DNA of 64,000 bases from Meghimatium bilineatum (GCA_034231615.1 CM067306.1:35980019-36044018); one strand, 5' to 3'; shown: positions 30,682 through 43,620, numbered from the stretch's first letter. Notes: generated from the sequence alone by a model not told the origin. Numbers and translations are program-made.

Positions 30682-32040
30682 TTCTTCTGCATTCGCTCTC
30701 ATATAACCACAACGAATATTTAGTGTGATTTTCGCCAGGGAGCGTGAAGTACGTTGTGCTGCAAGTTCCACAATAGAACTGTAATTATTTGCACCCCGGT
30801 TGGCCACTTGTGGTCAGGACGTTCGAGGTCCAGCATATCCGTTTTCGTCATTTCTTTATTTCGGGTTTGGTCCTTTGTCCGTGACAGCCTGTCTATCTGT
30901 CGCCGGGCACGCTGGTGTGTAGTGCCTCTTCGCCAAGACGCTTGTCGAGCGCCACCTGGCATGTGGTGCTCAACCGTCCATATATCCATCTCGTGCAATT
31001 GAACAAACTCTGCCTGTGTCCATCGAGTACTGAACCGTTTCTCATCCACGAGCCTGGTTCCGTATGAGGAAGAACTCGCCAGAAGAGTTGGACCCTGGCT
31101 TGTTCGCCGTCCTACCCGAGGCGTCATTCATAGACATCGTGAACCCCTCGCACAAGTTTGAGTCTCACACCACGCGTGTGAAAGCAAGGCGTTCTCGAGC
31201 TGAGCGACCTTGTCCCAATAGCGCCTGAGCCCATCAGGTACTGAACCCTTTCTCTCTGCAAGTGTATTTCCGGTATAGGAAAGCTTGACAGTAGATTTGG
31301 GCCAGGGCTAAAATCATTGTCCCTTTTCTGCCTGAGCCAATCAGGTACTAAACCCTCTCTCTGCAAGTGTATTTCCGGTATAGGAAACTTTGACAGTAGA
31401 GTTGGGCCAGGACTGCCATCTTTGTCCCTTTCTTGCCTAAGCCCATCGGGTTCGGAACCCTTTCTCTTCGCGAGCATATTTCTGGTATAGGAAGGCTCGA
31501 CATTACAGTTGGTTTAGGTCTTCTTGCTTTTCCGAAAGCCAACGATTGGGTCTGGATCTCTGCCTATAAGGATCACAGGTAACTAGAAGCTCGTCTCGAG
31601 CTAACAGAGATTATAGTTCCCCTATCCTAGGAACTTTTCACTTTTCATTTGCAGTTCGCGCTGCCCTCTAGCGCTGTTCTGCCCTTTCATTGTCTCATTG
31701 TACTCATTATGTTTTATCCACCTTTACGTGCCTTTTACATTGGCCGCCCCTCCAATGTTCTGACTGGACTAACAGGCGTCACTGTATGTCGACAATGTCG
31801 CTGTATGTGGTGATACAAATGGTGTCGGAGATATTGTCTGTCTCTTTTGCAGTCAAATCTCTTTCCATCTGCTTCCTCCACATTCTTGGACACGATCCCC
31901 AAATGATTTAGCCAGAATCAGCTCGAGCTGCTGTTTTCTGTTACCAGGGTGCACCGCGAGGAGGTACATTTGGGATCTTGGTTATCTGCTAACCCTGGAT
32001 TCGCCTAGAGCAATGCGTTCCCTTTGCACCCCTAAAAACT
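30682..32040 (-). mobile_element. Repeat E, inverted copy without the LINE insertion
   Basis: Reverse complement of 8574-10712 minus the block 9001-9880. On the minus strand it runs from AGGGGTGCAAAGGG near 32030 to GCAGAAGAAG at 30691-30682. Two frames remain: 31124-31477 (117 codons, which encode the 107-bp subrepeats) and 30720-31127 (135 codons, basic, with KWPTGVQIITVLLWNLQ). Neither shows a known domain; I cannot tell whether they were ever translated. Confidence 0.75.
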
Positions 32041-32860
32041 TCTAATCAAACGTGTAGCTGACCGGGAATCTTTCCCGTCCTACACTACCTTAACGCTGAT
32101 CGTCTTGCGACTGATCTCGTCACTTTCTAGCTTCCCAAATACACACATTTCCGAGATCTCCCAACTTAGAACAAAACTTCCGACCAATGAGAATGGTTCA
32201 TTCATCTCACATCCTTTCCCACGTCCCGCCCTTTGTGTTTATTATACAGACTGGTGAGGCAAGTCATTATATCAACACATGTTAACACATTCATACTTTC
32301 CTCCATGTGATTTGTATATTTCTCTAGACATTGAGTCTATCGTTATTTTGTGAGCGCTTAAGCAATGACTGGTATCCGAAAACACACTATTGCTCCCTCC
32401 GACCAAGTCTTGTATATATGCCGGAGGTAAAAAATGCATGTTTAGTCTGGCTGTCTACCACTGGTAGACGACACGGTCTGGAAAACAATGTCAATTTCTC
32501 TGCCCGTCCATCTTTTTTACTTTCGCACTTCTACAGACATCTATAGTGGCCATTTTAGCCCTAAAGCAGCTGTGCGAAAATGTTTCCACATGAGCCATTA
32601 TGGACTGGTCATGCAACCTATCGTAGTGGTATTTCTCATCGTCACTTTCTCGATGTCTGTAAAGGGTTCTCACTATCTACTGAGATGCCAATTAGCTTGT
32701 GAAGAGTTCTTCAGTCTTTCTGAGATATGTCTACTCCACTCTGGCACAATTTGAGTCGCTTATCATGCATGCATAGGAATAGGCTTACGATTCCAGCAAG
32801 CTTAGTTCCTGGGCTATGACAAATACTTATTTGTTAGACTGCGTGCATTTGCAGTAAATG
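32041..32860. other. No feature recognised
   Basis: Mixed sequence with frames of 60-88 codons that show no known motifs. Confidence 0.4.
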
Positions 32861-33720
32861 CCCCACTGGCTTTGTATATTGTTCTTTCTTGTGATCTGGC
32901 AGTAAAGGCCCATAAGCACTGCTGGGGTGGTGGATGACCGACGCATCTGTGTAAATTACTGTATTTGTGTCATCACAGATGAGTGGCTTGACCCCAGCAT
33001 CCACGCTCACAGAAATTTGTTCCCTGTACTATTTGTTGAGTGCAATGACCGCTCACAGGAATACGTTCCCTGTACTCTCTGTTGAGTGCAATAACAGGAA
33101 CACGTTCACTGCATTCTCTGTTGAGTGAAATGACTGTCTTGACTGCCTCCTGAAAGATCATAGGAATATATATCCATTCCTAGCCAGGAGTTATGCCTTC
33201 TGGGGCACAAATCTGTTCAAAGATGTCCTCGGCGCGACCCACCCACGATTTGCCTCTCTTAAGCCTGCTTCCCTTCACACGAGGTAGCTCACTGAACAAA
33301 GTGATTTATCTATATCAGAACTCTGTACTATGAACGGCCATGTCACATAACAATTCTGTGAGATATGCTTGAAAATCAAGGAGGAACCTCATAGCAACAG
33401 AGGGTGTCTCCTGGTGCAACTAAGGATGATACGCATCGCTTCGCTGTGAATTCTCTCTAGTTTCTCAATCTGTGTTTGACTGGCAGTAAACGTGGTCCCT
33501 AATGACAGGGAAGACAAGAGCCTCATATAGGATTACGAGATGTGATTGTTTAGTATCAGCTGCTGCCATCACTCTTAGAGTTGAAAGATCTAAGCTGGTC
33601 TTTGCGAAAACACGAGCAACGTGTTCCCGAAAGCACACTATGATGCAATCGTACGTCCAGGTATTGTATATATGAGGTCCTGATTAGTGCCGTCATTGTG
33701 CCATCATATGCATAGGTTGG
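32861..33720 (-). pseudogene. LINE RT thumb to RNase H remnant
   Basis: Minus-strand blocks are VFAKTSLDLSTLRVMAA and ALVFPVIRDH (about 33600-33500), QIEKLERIHSEAMRIILSCT (about 33475-33415, the thumb L-x-x-I-Q-x-x-x-L-R-I-I motif), ISLNRECSERVPV with a near-duplicate segment (33160-33000), and a degenerate YTDAS RNase H start near 32940. It is related to the 9001-9880 lineage (ISLSRECREW there). Heavily broken. Confidence 0.65.
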
Positions 33721-34738
33721 GGTAATCAGATAATTACATTTGTTTGAAAAGAAAGCTAGTTAAATATATATAATAAATATATGCTGTTAAAATAACATCA
33801 CTTTTTTATAGTTACCTTTATAAAGATATTCGCTGGTTGCACATGATTAAGCTTATCGACTATGTCGACCTGGTCAACTTGGTCATCACATTTTTGGGCT
33901 ACCTGAATTCTATTCACCTCATGACTCGTGAGGTCATGAAATAGGTCAAGGACAAAACAACATTTTTGTCAATAACTTATGGAAAAGTCTGACAGTTGAC
34001 AAGTTTGTTGGCAAATGTTTATAATATCTTCCAAAAAATGATGTTCATACGACAGCATGAAATTATCAAAAGATAAAAGCAAAGGATAAAAGCAAGATAG
34101 GCATGCCTAATTTCTCTATTGATTATAAACTGTATGAAAGTCTGATGTAGTAATTATGTATTGATGTGGTAATTTATGGTTGGTTGGTTGGGTCAGTTGG
34201 TTGGCTGGATGATTGATTGTAGATCTAGCGTTCCATGCCCTTCCACGGTTTATTACTATGCGAAATCTATATGGATTTTCTACCCACCAAAGACAAAGCC
34301 AGAAAACTGTCAAACCAATAAGATAATTTTTTTTCATGTTGATGTATACGTAAAGTGACTAATGATTAAGTGCATCAGAAAAGATAAGTGACACCGTTTG
34401 AAATAAGAAAATTGTTTCACAGTAAACCCGAGATGTCGACAGTTGTAGAAGACCTGTTCGCTAAATTATGTTGGACCCCATTCGTTATGTGTTTTGATTA
34501 TTGTTTGACTTTCATCTGGTTACTATTTATACATAAACATGGAATCATCTTGGATATTTTTGGCATGCGATTCCAAGTATATAATTAGTAACCAATTGAA
34601 AGCGAAACTTTAATCAAAATACGTAACGAATTGGGTCCAATTTAATTTAGCAAAAAGGTCTTCTATGCTGTAGATTGTTCACGGTAAACCGTTACAAAGT
34701 TTGTTGATAACCAACTACTACATTGAGTTGTCAAACCC
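33721..34738. other. No gene recognised; weak LINE-tail repeat
   Basis: 34160-34255 carries a degenerate GTTGGTTGGTTGG and CATGCCCT segment like 485-545 and 26755-26840. Otherwise AT-rich with nothing convincing. Confidence 0.4.
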
Positions 34739-34828
34739 CATAATCAGTACTTTCCTCTACATAAATCCATAATCAGTACCTTCCAATATAAATGCCATAA
34801 TCAGTACCTTCCGCTAAATAAATGCCTG
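34739..34828 (+). repeat. About 31-bp tandem repeat, three copies
   Basis: CCATAATCAGTACCTTCC-like units recur three times with spacer changes. Confidence 0.8.
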
Positions 34829-35816
34829 CTCTAGCCAACATCATTTCCAAAAGAAGACATAATGTCAAACCGTAGATAGGGGGGGAAGGGTGTTTAAGGG
34901 ATCAACCGCCCCCTCCCTTTAGGAAATCTGAACATGAATTTAGATATCAGAAGAAAAAAACCCAGCCCCACTCCAAGAGGCTGTTTTTTTTAAACAAAAT
35001 GTCAGATTCTTCATCAAATACAAAAAACTTACAATGGAAAACAAACGTACGAATTACCCTCTTTCCTTTTTTATTTTAGTTAATACTGAAATCTTTAAGG
35101 GAAATGTATTTATTGTCCTGTTTACTGTTCACTAGGAAATATAACATTTCAAAAAGACTCAATGTGAATATTCCCGTGGTTATCATTGGCTTTCACATGA
35201 CGTACAATCATAGTAACCAATGAAAATCACGTAATAATCACATGAGTTAGGTAGTAAGTCTTATATTACCAAATGTCACGCTATACTCAATCTATATATG
35301 GGTAACAGGTAGGGCAACTGAAGAGAAAGCAGCTCAAGAGATTTATGTTTTTTGTGTTCATTGGTAGAAAGTAATAATCAATACCATATTACATGTATTT
35401 ACGTAACTGGGGCAGCTCAGTAGTTTACACAATGGCAGAATTATATCCTGTAGTATATTAGTAAGTATGAAAGCATGTCTGTGGTCCGCATTAAATTAAA
35501 TCCAGATCACTTCGGAAGCTGCTAGGTGCATAAGTACATTAAAGGTAATGATAAAATGAGCTACCAAACCATCGTCATAGTACATGTACACTGTTTTACT
35601 ATAAGTGATCACCTGTCTCGTCAGTAACTGACTCGAAACCGCTTCACTAACGTCGCTGCAATACGTGCTCAGTAGTGATAGCGTTATTCTTAAATTTCCA
35701 GAGCGTGAATTCTGGTGCACTTACTTTCTGGTGCACTTACTTTCTGGTGCACTCAGTAAAAACAGCATGGTTCTTTCCAGAAAAATACAATAATTTGACA
35801 ACATCAAACGCAAAAC
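34829..35816. other. No feature recognised
   Basis: Includes short inverted CATTGG and CCAATG motifs near 35185-35225 and a triplicated GGTGCACTTACTTTCT near 35713-35750. No coding or mobile element assigned. Confidence 0.4.
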
Positions 35817-36450
35817 ATGGTCTTTAACATCATCACATCAGAAGAAAAAATCGTCACATGTGAAATGAAGTGTCTGAGAAATGCTGCAATCGTTACTAAA
35901 CTAGATAAAATAAGAAATGAAGAAATTAGGAAAAGAGTTGGTATAATATCATGTATCGAACATATTGAAAGACAGCAAGTAAAATGGGTCGGTCACCTTA
36001 TGAGAATAAACCCAAACCAAATACCAATAAGAGCATATAACACAAGTATATCCGGGAGTAAAGCCAAAGGTTGGCCAAGAAAACGGTGGATAGAAAGCAT
36101 AAAGATAACTTTGAACAAACATGGACTAAATGCAACATCGGCGACACATCTGGCTTTGGAACGACAGCTTCAGCTTCCACCACTACACTTTACGGCAAGT
36201 GTGAAGAAGATCAATCATCATTCACCTGGGGACAAACAATAGACAATCAAACGCCATGACATCATAGAAAAGACCACAATAAAGGGGATGAAGGGAAGGA
36301 GACCAATGGCAGACCAAGAAGAAGATGGATGCAAGACATCAAATACCACATGAAACATGACAGCAACAGAAGCAGGAAGACTGACTCAATATCGACAGAA
36401 GTTTTGAAAGACTGTGATAACTGATCCTTCTTGTTTAGGATATGCTACTT
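35817..36450 (+). pseudogene. LINE C-terminal remnants, two in series
   Basis: 35817-36242 reads CEMKCLRNAAIVTKLDKIRN, IERQQVKWVGHLMRINPNQI and KAKGWPRKRWIESIK. This is an RTE/CR1-like ORF2 end with the W-x-G-H-L-x-R block. At 36300-36370 a second Arg-rich block, GRPRRRWMQDIKYH, begins another copy, ending near a TGATGGTGATGATTAG tail at 36450. The upstream RT is missing. Confidence 0.65.
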
Positions 36451-37320
36451 GATGGTGATGATTAGTGAATACAGTTCAGAAACAAGGAGAAAAGTCATTT
36501 GTGCGTTTTCGCGTGTAAATTTCTCTATTTGGTGAACAAATTTGATGACCTTCTTGTGAAATTTTGCTACGTGAGGGTGGGGTGGGGGAGATTAATGACA
36601 TTTTGACTAAGTTCAAGGTTCGAGAAGTCATGTTCTTATTTGCTAAAAGGGAGGAGGGATCCGAACCCCAAATTCTCCCTCCCAACCCCGGCCTTGATAG
36701 TAGGTCTTATATTGAAGACGGTATTTGCTATAGCATAGATATTTATATACAGCCGGATACTGACTATATATACTGTTCAAGAAAAGAAACCCAACGTTAT
36801 TACAGTACTAATAGACATGAAATTTCAAACGAGTACCAACATTTTATTTTACGAATTAATGTTGCGACCTTGGCATGAAGAACCTTTCAGACTTGAAATC
36901 AAATAATCTTCATTAAATTTTTTTTGGTGCCCAGCCTCTTCCAATGTCATGTTCAGATTGTATTCGATAACCAGTGCCCATCGTAGTCGTGGTATGCTTC
37001 TTTTCCTCGAACAATTTCTTTATAAATAATTTTCTTTTTATATGTCCAATATAAGTTAGCTTGTGTTTTTTTTAATAGTTTTGCGGAGCAATGCTTCTTC
37101 TATGTTAGAAAATTCAAGAAGGAAGCATGAGGGTAAATGTCAATGTTGTTTTCGTCAATGTCAACCGTAAGGCATTCTCAACATTGTTTTCTATTTCGGT
37201 TTCCACAGGAAGAATCGTGGAAAAGCACTCTCACAGAGATCTGGTGAAATAGAGGGCAGTAAAACACCAATGGGAGTTGCTTTAAAACAATTATTTTGCC
37301 GTGTGCTACCATGTCTGATA
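36451..37320. other. No feature recognised
   Basis: G-rich segment near 36573-36600, otherwise AT-rich; frames are short. Confidence 0.4.
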
Positions 37321-37570
37321 GGGAAGCAAAGAATAATAGCAGCACTATTTACCTTCCATGCATGTCGCAAGAGGCTACCACGGAGGTTAATGGCTAAAGT
37401 TGGAAGTCCCATTTATATATGGTCACGGTGATCCAAAACCCCCACGCTGAAGTCAGATGTGTCAGACATAAAGGCCCGAATATCGTAACAAAGTTGTAAA
37501 CTATAACACAACATTCATTTCTCTGGACTACATCCTACTAATCTTGCGGGAACCTCAAGATAACGAAATA
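37321..37570 (+). repeat. Dispersed repeat family B, longest copy
   Basis: Carries both halves of the family: GCAAAGAATA with CCATGCATGTCGCAAGAGGC, then GCTGAAGTCAGATGTGTCAG and CTCTGGACTACATCCTACT. Confidence 0.6.
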
Positions 37571-37998
37571 AAATATTTTTTGGTTCTATAATTTACTATT
37601 TGCTCTTTTCACTTCTTCCAGAAAACTAAACTGTCAGATAACAGTCACGACAAATTAACTTGAATGCACTCAAAATCTGCTTCTTTTAAAACTGTTCTTC
37701 TCTCGTTATATTTAGCTAGCACTATATTTTTTATGTCTATTTCCCACCCTCGTATCCACTTTTACTCCCAATACAAAAATAAAACAAAACAAACTCACAA
37801 GCAGCAATGGTAAAATTTGTTATCATGATCTGTTCACAAATACAAGGATTGGACACGAGTTCAAGCAAGTAGGTTTCTAGAACACGATAAACTTGGCTTC
37901 AAAATTGATTATCAACCAATCTTAATATTCATTCCTTGTCCCCGTTCTCTGTTTTTTTTTTTGCCCCTACCATTCTGTATACGAATTGTTTATTTGAG

Positions 37999-40863
37999 AC
38001 GATTAAGATTAGTGTGTTTGACGTAAATCCCATCCTCATGACGATTAGATGACTGTGTTTGACGTAAATCTCATCCTCATGACAATTAGATGAGTGTGTT
38101 TGACGTAAATCTCATCCTCATGACGATTAGATGAGTGTGTTTGATGTAAATCTCATCCTCATGACGATTAGATGAGTGTGTTTGACGTAAATCTCATCCT
38201 CGTGATGATTGAGATTAGTGTGTGTGACGCTGATCTCATCTGCATGACGATTAGATGAGTGTGTTTGACGTAAATCTCATCCTCATGACGATTAGATGAG
38301 TGTGTTTGACGTAAATCCCATCCTCATGACGATTAGATGACTGTTTTTGACGTAAATCTCATCCTCATGACGATTAGATGACTGTGTTTGACGTAAATCT
38401 CATCCTCATGACGATTAGATGACTGTGTTTGACGTAAATCCCATCCTCATGACGATTAGATGACTGTGTTTGACGTAAATCCCATCCTCATGACGATTAG
38501 ATGAGTGTGTTTGACGTAAATCTCATCCTCATGACGATTAGATGAGTGTGTTTGACGTAAATCTCATCCTCATGACGATTGAGATTAGTGTGTTTGACGT
38601 AAATCTCATCCTCATGACGATTAGATGAGTGTGTTTGACGTAAATCCCATCCTCATGACGATTAGATGACTGTTTTTGACGTAAATCTCATCCTCATGAC
38701 GATTAGATGACTGTGTTTGACGTAAATCTCATCCTCATGACGATTAGATGACTGTGTTTGACGTAAATCCCATCCTCATGACGATTAGATGACTGTGTTT
38801 GACGTAAATCCCATCCTCATGACGATTAGATGACTGTGTTTGACGTAAATCCCATCCTCATGACGATTAGATGAGTGTGTTTGACGTAAATCTCATCCTC
38901 ATGACGATTAGATGAGTGTGTTTGACGTAAATCTCATCCTCATGACGATTGAGATTAGTGTGTTTGACGTAAATCCCATCCTCATGACGATTAGATGACT
39001 GTGTTTGACGTAAATCTCATCCTCATGACGATTAGATGAGTGTGTTTGACGTAAATCTCATCCTCATGACGATTAGATGAGTGTGTTTGATGTAAATCTC
39101 ATCCTCATGACAATTAGATGAGTGTGTTTGACGTAAATCTCATCCTCGTGACGATTGAGATTAGTGTGTGTGACGCTGATCTCATCTGCATGACGATTAG
39201 ATGAGTGTGTTTGACGTAAATTTCATCCTCATGACGATTGAGATTAGTGTGTTTGACGTAAATCCCATCCTCATGACGATTAGATGACTGTGTTTGACGT
39301 AAATCTCATCCTCATGACGATTAGATGAGTGTGTTTGACGTAAATCTCATCCTCATGACGATTAGATGAGTGTGTTTGACGTAAATCTCATCCTCATGAC
39401 GATTAGATGAGTGTGTTTGACGTAAATCTCATCCTCATGACGATTATATGAGTGTGTTTGACGTAAATCTCATCCTCATGACGATTATATGAGTGTGTTT
39501 GACGTAAATCTCATCCTCATGACGATTAGATGAGTGTGTTTGACGTAAATCTCATCCAAATGACGATTAGATGACTGTGTTTGACGTAAATCTCATCCTC
39601 ATGACAATTAGATGAGTGTGTTTGACGTAAATCTCATCCTCATGACGATTAGATGAGTGTGTTTGACGTAAATCTCATCCTCATGACGATTGAGATTAGT
39701 GTGTTTGACGTAAATCCCATCCTCATGACGATTAGATGACTGTGTTTGACGTAAATCTCATCCTCATGACGATTAGATGAGTGCGTTTGACGTAAATCTC
39801 ATCCTCATGACGATTAGATGAGTGTGTTTGACGTAAATCCCATCCTCATGACGATTAGATGACTGTGTTTGACGTAAATCTCATCCTCTTGACGATTAGA
39901 TGAGTGTGTTTGACGTAAATCTCATCCTCATGACGATTGAGATTAGTGTGTTTGACGTAAATCCCATCCTCATGACGATTAGATGACTGTGTTTGACGTA
40001 AATCTCATCCTCATGACGATTAGATGAGTGTGTTTGACGTAAATCTCATCCTCATGACGATTAGATGAGTGTGTTTGATGTAAATCTCATCCTCATGACG
40101 ATTAGATGAGTGTGTTTGATGTAAATCTCATCCTCATGACGATTAGATGAGTGTGTTTGACGTAAATCTCATCCTCGTGACGATTGAGATTAGTGTGTGT
40201 GACGCTGATCTCATCTGCATGACGATTAGATGAGTGTGTTTGACGTAAATTTCATCCTCATGACGATTGAGATTAGTGTGTGTGACGCAGATCTCATCCG
40301 CATGACGATTGAGATTAGTGTGTGTGACGCTGATCTCATCCGCATGACGATTAGATGAGTGTGTTTGACGTAAATCTCATCCTCATGATGATTAGATGAG
40401 TGTGTTTGACGTAAATCTCATCCTCATGACGATTAGATGAGTGTGTTTGACGTAAATCTCATCCTCGTGACGATTGAGATTAGTGTGTGTGACGCTGATC
40501 TCATCCGCATGACGATTAGATGAGTATGTTTGATGTAAATCTCATCCTCATGATGATTAGATGAGTGTGTTTGACGTAAATCTCATCCTCATGATGATTA
40601 GATGAGTGTGTTTGACGTAAATCTCATCCTCATGACGATTGAGATTAGTGTGTGTGACGCAGATCTCATCCGCATGATGATTGAGATTAGTGTGTGTGAC
40701 GGAGATCTCATCCGCATGACGATTGAGATTAGTGTGTTTGACGTAAATTTCATCCTCATGACGATTGAGATTAGTGTGTTTGACGTAAATTTCATCCTCA
40801 TGACGATTGAGATTAGTGTGTTTGACGTAAATTTCATCCTCATGACGATTGAGATGAGTGTGT
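37999..40863 (+). repeat. 41/42-bp satellite, about 69 copies
   Basis: The unit is GATTAGATGAGTGTGTTTGA followed by CGTAAATCTCATCCTCATGAC (41 bp). A 42-bp variant starts GATTGAGATTAGTGTG. Variant combinations repeat; the marker CTGTTTTTGACG at 38341 recurs at 38670, a 329-bp higher-order period. Frames across it are satellite read-through, not genes. Confidence 0.97.
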
Positions 40864-41099
40864 GATGGGTTTGTACCAGTTCTATTTTGATTCACCTTTG
40901 ACTTGAAACGATTATAAAAATGTTATAACTAAATTTTGCTATCTTCACATCTTAAAAGAAGTCATTAGTCAGCAAAGCTAATCAAATCTAATTCTGGAAT
41001 TTCACTTGGTACAAGAACAAAGATCTAATTCTGGAACTTCTTAGGTACTATATTGTAGCACATAAATCTAATTCCGGAACTTAGTAGCACGTAAGGAAA

Positions 41100-41545
41100 T
41101 ATATAATAGTAATAATCATCATCATCAGGTGCTATGCCGGCTGGCGTAGGCGATCATTACTCGCTTAAGCTCTCTATCTCCAGTATTATGTATTAGGAAC
41201 GTTGTTTTTTTCCCTGCCGTACCCGGTTGTTAAATTGTATAATATTTTCTCACGTTGCCGCCCACTGCTTCTGCTGCTTTCAATCTTACCTGTTGTGACT
41301 TCAAATGTCCTTCAAACCTCCTTGTCTCATACAGTGACCAAAAAATGAAAATTGTCTTTTTCTTATATTACTGACTAAGCTCCGTCTCTCATTTGATTCT
41401 TTCAACACCTCCACATTAATTTTCCCAGCAGTCTATGATATTCTCAGCATTCTTCTATTGAACGACATCTCTACTGCCTCTAATTTCCAACTGTCCTGTT
41501 TATTTATCGTCCAAGCCTCACATTCAAATAGTAATAATAATACTT
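41100..41545 (-). pseudogene. LINE ORF2 C-terminal remnant with GAT tail
   Basis: The minus strand reads FECEAWTINKQDSWKLEAVE, MSFNRRMLRIS, LVSNIRKRQFSFFGHCMRQG and GGLKDI. The 3' end runs into GATGATGATGATTATT at 41129-41114. Same lineage as the 860-1225 copy (IRKRQSLFFRHVMR). Stops are present. Confidence 0.8.
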
Positions 41546-42435
41546 GTGAGATAAAAGTATAAAATAAAGTAATGACGTAAAAATGTACTAACAAGTACTG
41601 CGAACTATATATACATATATATATATATATAATATATGTATAGTGGCCTACGACTTGTCGTTATGAAGTGCAACTTATGTATGTTGGTATGTTGAATCGA
41701 CCTTCTCATCCTTCAGAACAAATTGGCCTTCACGTTAGTACTTTCAAGACTAGATAATTAATTTTATCAACTTTAATTTTAGTACCACTCTCAGCGGAGA
41801 AGTAAGACAGATGGTAACTGGACTATAACATATAATAGGAAATAAGTATATATTTATAATTTTAAAATACTTAATAGGTTAATAATATCTTTAAGGTTGA
41901 ATGTTATGCAGAATTTAACAAAACACAGAAAATGAAAGAAATTGTAAGTAAAAGTTACTTCTTCATTGTACCGTGCATGTCTCCTCCTTCACTCTTTTCA
42001 TCATAATAATGGATAGTAAGCCTACACTATTTTGTTTTGGTTTACACAGCAAAATTTTAACTGTGAAGAGAACTTATCATTAGTGTTCGTGAGTACAGGT
42101 TTGAGAGTGTCTGCTGTAGGGAATAGTCAAAGGTAGAAGGAGCTAAGGAAGATGGAAAAAATAATAGATGCATATAAAACTGGACCGGTCAAGATTTTTT
42201 CACACTCCTCTGCATTGATGAAAATATAAATCACTGGAGAAATGTGTTTTATACAACCAATGTATAAGTACCCTTACAATCCTAATGGGTTGTGTGTTTT
42301 ATGTATGTACATGCTTTAACTATTTTTTTATAATACAAGTCTTATTATAATTTCTGGCTATTTAACAAATTATACAAGGTATTTAATAAATTCATGATGC
42401 AGAAGATAATCCCTTTTCAATTCTTCCCTCATCTA
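41546..42435. other. AT-rich spacer with TA microsatellite
   Basis: TA-rich run at about 41607-41640. No gene recognised. Confidence 0.5.
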
Positions 42436-42530
42436 ACAGGACCACAGTCCTGCCCAAGCAAGAACTGGTGCTGAAGTTGGAGATACCAGGCAGAGAGGTA
42501 CACAAGCAACCATGGTATCATGCATTTTCA
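42436..42530 (+). repeat. Fragment of the outer LINE 5' region
   Basis: AGGACCACAGTCCTGCCCAA, GGTGCTGAAGTTGG and a TATCATGCATT block match 12664-12760. No coding sequence follows, since it switches to reversed family B. Confidence 0.65.
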
Positions 42531-42534
42531 GCAG

Positions 42535-42615
42535 TTGTAGTCCAAAGAATGGAAATGCGCTGTTTCGCCGTTTTATTTGTGCAAATGACCCGACACATCC
42601 GTCTTCGGAGGAGTT
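42535..42615 (-). repeat. Dispersed repeat family B, reversed
   Basis: The reverse complement has GAAGACGGATGTGTCGGGTC, AAATAAAACGGCGAAACAGC and CCATTCTTTGGACTACAACT, matching 11980-12055. Confidence 0.7.
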
Positions 42616-42977
42616 CCAAGACGCTAAACTAATATATATAAAATTTCAGGACGTCAAAGTTCATCGCACAAGCCGTAGGACTTGAAGTTAAAAATATTTT
42701 TTTCATCCTTTACAATAAGATAGGATCCAACGATTGCCATTAGGATTGCCGCAATGCCATTTAGAATAGACAAGTATTGTAATATAAGGACCTCGTGTTC
42801 TAAATTCTAGCCGCTTACCATCACGGACGGAGAGTTCGAAGGTTAGGTAGAAGATTAGCTTGCAGAACAGGACGAGTTAAACTATTAGCGACAAGCCAGT
42901 GAACGAATGTACTAGTGGCACGCCAGTGAATGAAGAAATGTGTGATATACCAAAGCTGCTGTACATTCAAATTGTAA

Positions 42978-43107
42978 TTGTAACACTGGACGTTGTAACA
43001 CTGGACGTTGTAACACTGGACGTTGTAACACTCGACGTTGTAACACTGGACGTTGTAACACTGGACGTTGTAACACTCGACGTTTTAACACTCGACGTTG
43101 TAACATT
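42978..43107 (+). repeat. 15-bp tandem repeat, about 8.5 copies
   Basis: TTGTAACACTGGACG units with CTGG to CTCG variants. Confidence 0.95.
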
Positions 43108-43314
43108 GATGTAAACTAAAACATTTTAAATACATACACTTGTTGTAGATATTGGAACTATGATGTTTCACCTCTACATATACTGCCACAGGTACATAGA
43201 AACCCATGCTGTCACAAATGAATATGATTCAGAAAGGGAAAACTGGTGATGTATGTGGGCAATGGGTGGAGTCATTAGAGAGAAATAAAATGCAGCCTCA
43301 CTGCGATAACTCAC

Positions 43315-43620
43315 GCTTATCTTTGTCTCCGGACACACGGGTTGGAGGGAAACGAACGGGCCGACCAATTAGCTAGCCTCACCACCATAACAGGTGGTAA
43401 TCCTATTGACCCAGCAGACATACTCAGTGCTATTCGTGAATCCACACGATCGCAGGACTGTTATGTATGAGCATGTCAATATTGAGATTGAGTAATGTGG
43501 GAATTAAGATATGCGTAGTTCGTACAGACATCCAATAAAGGTTTAAAAAAGACCACTGAACCAACATAGAACTGGAACCATCAGCCGTTATGCTCTGAGA
43601 GATTTACGTAAGTGGAGATC
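43315..43620 (+). pseudogene. LINE RNase H end and C-terminal fragment
   Basis: FVSGHTG, then after a one-base shift LEGNERADQLASLTTITGG and ADILSAIRE near 43335-43445, then NQHRTGTISRYALRDL near 43560-43610. Same order as the 9015-9857 protein. Frameshifted. Confidence 0.75.

Noticed and set aside
31124-31477. 117-codon frame with KFPIPEIHLQRE repeats as a real protein
   Set aside because: Encoded by the 107-bp subrepeats of repeat E, where frame and unit number differ between copies; kept only as part of the element.
37999-40863. CRISPR-like array of regularly spaced repeats
   Set aside because: There are no unique spacers: the whole unit repeats head to tail. The context is eukaryotic transposable elements, with no cas genes.
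40557-40895. Repetitive protein frames (LNRHEDEIYVKH units and shadows)
   Set aside because: Read-through of 42-bp satellite units; frames exist on both strands and have no independent support.
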